Shown: piece after piece, positions 5,032 to 6,393 of the stretch
How the letters are laid out: every line of letters starts with the position of its first letter
Numbering within the stretch: position 1 is the stretch's first letter
Assembly (NCBI GenBank): GCA_018663565.1
Contig: JABJQE010000206.1
Span: 1 to 6,393 of the forward strand
Direction of reading: 5' to 3'
Source: Phycisphaerae bacterium
GTDB lineage: Bacteria > Planctomycetota > Phycisphaerae > Phycisphaerales > SM1A02
Length of the DNA: 6,393 bases
Notes under the pieces: model-generated
What the model was told of the DNA's origin: nothing
Database searches by the model: none
What the model saw: the letters and a program-made list of their open reading frames with translations, nothing else
Made by a program: the position numbers and the translations under genes

Positions 5032-6393
5032 GGCCAAGACCCATGTGTCCTTACTGCCGCCACCTTGCGAAGAGTTGACTACATACGATCCCTCTTCCAT
5101 CGCCACGCGAGTCAAACCACCCGGGAGTACTTGGATCGATTCGCCATACAACACGAAGGGTCGCATATCGACCCGCCGTGACGCGAATTCATTGCCGACC
5201 CAGGTTGGGTGGGACGAGAACTCAACGAGTGGCTGCGCGATATATGCCTCGGGGTGCGCATTGAACTTCGTAGCGAAGTCCGCGATCTCTTGCTTTGAAG
5301 AAGTTGGGCCAACCAACATGCCGTATCCACCGGCCCCATCTGTCAGTTTGACGACCAGCTCTGAGAAGTGATCGCGGATATATGCAGCATCGTCTTTACG
5401 CCGGCCAATGTAGGTGTGCACCTGCGCGAGCTTCGGTTCTTCGCCGAGGAAGAACCGCACAAGATCAGGCATGTACGGATAGATCGACTTGTCGTCAGCC
5501 ACACCAGCTCCAGGGGCATTGGCGATGGTTATGTTCCCTGCCCGCCACGCATGAATCAGGCCAGGCACGCCGAGCAAGCTTTTTGAGTTGAACACAACAG
5601 GATCGATGTACTCATCATCAATCCGGCGGTACAACACATCGACTCGCTGACGACCACGCGTCGTTCGCATCGAGACTTGGTCGTTTTCAACAATCAAATC
5701 GCGGCCCTCGACAAGCGGCACGCCCATTTCTCGAGCGAGAAAAGAATGCTCAAAGTAGGCACTGTTGTTCAGGCCCGGCGTCAAAACGGCAACAGAGGGC
5801 CGCTCGCGACCGCGAGGGGCTGCAAACTTCAACGTCTCCAGCAACATGTGCGGGTATCGATCGACGGGACGAACGCCATAGTTTGCAAACAGTTCTGGAA
5901 AGACCCGCGTGAGCAGATTCCGGTTCTCCAATACGTATGACACGCCGCTAGGACATCTGCAGTTGTCTTCGAGCACTAAGAAACCGCCCTTGTCATCGCG
6001 AAGCAAGTCAATGCCTGCAATGTGCGTAAAGATGCCATGCCGAGGCCTTGTCCCAACAAGTTCACGCCGAAAATCACTGCGAGAGAGCACCAAGTCAAAT
6101 GGCATAATGTCTTCGCGCAGGCAACGCTGATCTCCGTAGACATCCTCAAGAAAGAGGTTCAATGCGGTGACTCGCTGAATCAAACCTGCCTCAAGCACCT
6201 TCCACTCGTCGGAGCCGATGATTCTGGGAACAAAGTCGAATGGGAAGATGCGCTCGGTTCCCTCGTCTTCGCCATACACCGTGAAGGTAATCCCCTGATT
6301 GACAAGCGACACTTCCTGCATGCGTTCACGGCGACACACTTCTGCGTCGTCCATTCGAGACAACGTCTCCACAACAGATTGATACAGGCCGCG
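5014..6393 (-). CDS. Circularly permuted ATP-grasp protein, type 2 (DUF404/DUF407), 5' end outside window
   Basis: The frame is open through the right edge, giving 459 visible residues. The segment before the first GTG (6372) reads RGLYQSV, which resembles the conserved 'hYxxLxxxL' region near the family N-terminus, so the real start lies outside, perhaps 15-35 residues further. Numbering from the edge, landmarks are GITFTVYG (34-41), IFPFDFVPR (49-57), LEDN (141-144), PSGVSYVLENR (148-158), EGRDL (229-233), YRRIDDEY (255-262), GVADDK (297-302), KLTDGAGGYG (349-358), VDMRPFVLYG (408-417) and VVNSSQGGGSKDTW (438-451). The enzymes are predicted ATP-dependent carboxylate-amine ligases that make peptide-like bonds, in the cytoplasm; the product is unknown. 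It is the upstream member of the visible cassette and overlaps the alpha-E gene by 4 bases. Two cysteines flank Arg in EDNCRCPSG, where I recall EDNLRTPSG as more usual. The promoter is not in the window. Confidence 0.93.
   Translation of the reverse strand, partial: RGLYQSVVETLSRMDDAEVCRRERMQEVSLVNQGITFTVYGEDEGTERIFPFDFVPRIIGSDEWKVLEAGLIQRVTALNLFLEDVYGDQRCLREDIMPFDLVLSRSDFRRELVGTRPRHGIFTHIAGIDLLRDDKGGFLVLEDNCRCPSGVSYVLENRNLLTRVFPELFANYGVRPVDRYPHMLLETLKFAAPRGRERPSVAVLTPGLNNSAYFEHSFLAREMGVPLVEGRDLIVENDQVSMRTTRGRQRVDVLYRRIDDEYIDPVVFNSKSLLGVPGLIHAWRAGNITIANAPGAGVADDKSIYPYMPDLVRFFLGEEPKLAQVHTYIGRRKDDAAYIRDHFSELVVKLTDGAGGYGMLVGPTSSKQEIADFATKFNAHPEAYIAQPLVEFSSHPTWVGNEFASRRVDMRPFVLYGESIQVLPGGLTRVAMEEGSYVVNSSQGGGSKDTWVLAEELVP

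Noticed and set aside
5018..5044. A start at 5044 for the alpha-E gene, adding MGLGRGAGP.
   Set aside because: The ribosome site GAGGAG and the ATGA overlap point to 5017, and family members begin close to the MLARSAEN segment.
6370..6372. GTG at 6372 as the start of the ATP-grasp gene.
   Set aside because: The frame stays open to the window edge with family-like residues (GLYQSVVETL), and a start here would leave the protein shorter than its relatives.

Overview
The window looks like chromosome from a planctomycete, most likely of the Phycisphaerae. This is an inference from one protein: a secreted, very acidic, cysteine-rich protein combining a dockerin-like pair of calcium loops with six-cysteine 'GACC...GGTY...C' repeats, an architecture I associate with that class. 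Base composition is moderate (GC in the mid-50s by eye). I see no tRNA, rRNA, CRISPR array, insertion sequence or phage gene.

Layout. (1) Positions 1-636, plus strand: the 3' part of a TIGR01777/YfcH-type (SDR39U1-like) nucleotide-sugar-epimerase-family protein, entering from the left edge. (2) Positions 637-753: a 117-base leader region with a perfect 8-bp hairpin, a purine-rich tract and a good Shine-Dalgarno site. (3) Positions 754-3006, plus strand: the 750-residue secreted protein, with a signal peptide, an unassigned N-terminal domain, a dockerin-like segment, three tandem six-Cys repeats, a beta-rich module, a fourth six-Cys repeat and a second copy of the module. (4) Positions 3007-3106: a convergent intergenic gap with a strong hairpin terminator. 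(5) Positions 3107-6393, minus strand: three tightly packed genes read right to left, namely a circularly permuted ATP-grasp protein (5' end beyond the right edge), an alpha-E (DUF403) protein and a transglutaminase-like cysteine peptidase homologue.

How the genes fit together. The three minus-strand genes are a widely conserved cassette. They are joined here by a 4-base ATGA overlap and then a 3-base gap, so they are almost certainly co-transcribed and translationally coupled. Comparative genomics of the family predicts that the ATP-grasp enzyme forms amide (peptide-like) bonds and that the transglutaminase-fold partner hydrolyses or transfers amides; the substrate is unknown to me. In many bacteria an Anbu proteasome-like gene lies next to this cassette. 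Here the position just downstream of the transglutaminase gene is taken by a terminator and a convergent gene, so no Anbu gene is linked on that side. The two plus-strand genes have no evident functional link to the cassette.

The least ordinary element is the secreted protein. It has about 100 acidic residues against one lysine and five arginines, 42 cysteines, and an internal duplication. The cassette is known but incompletely understood biochemically.
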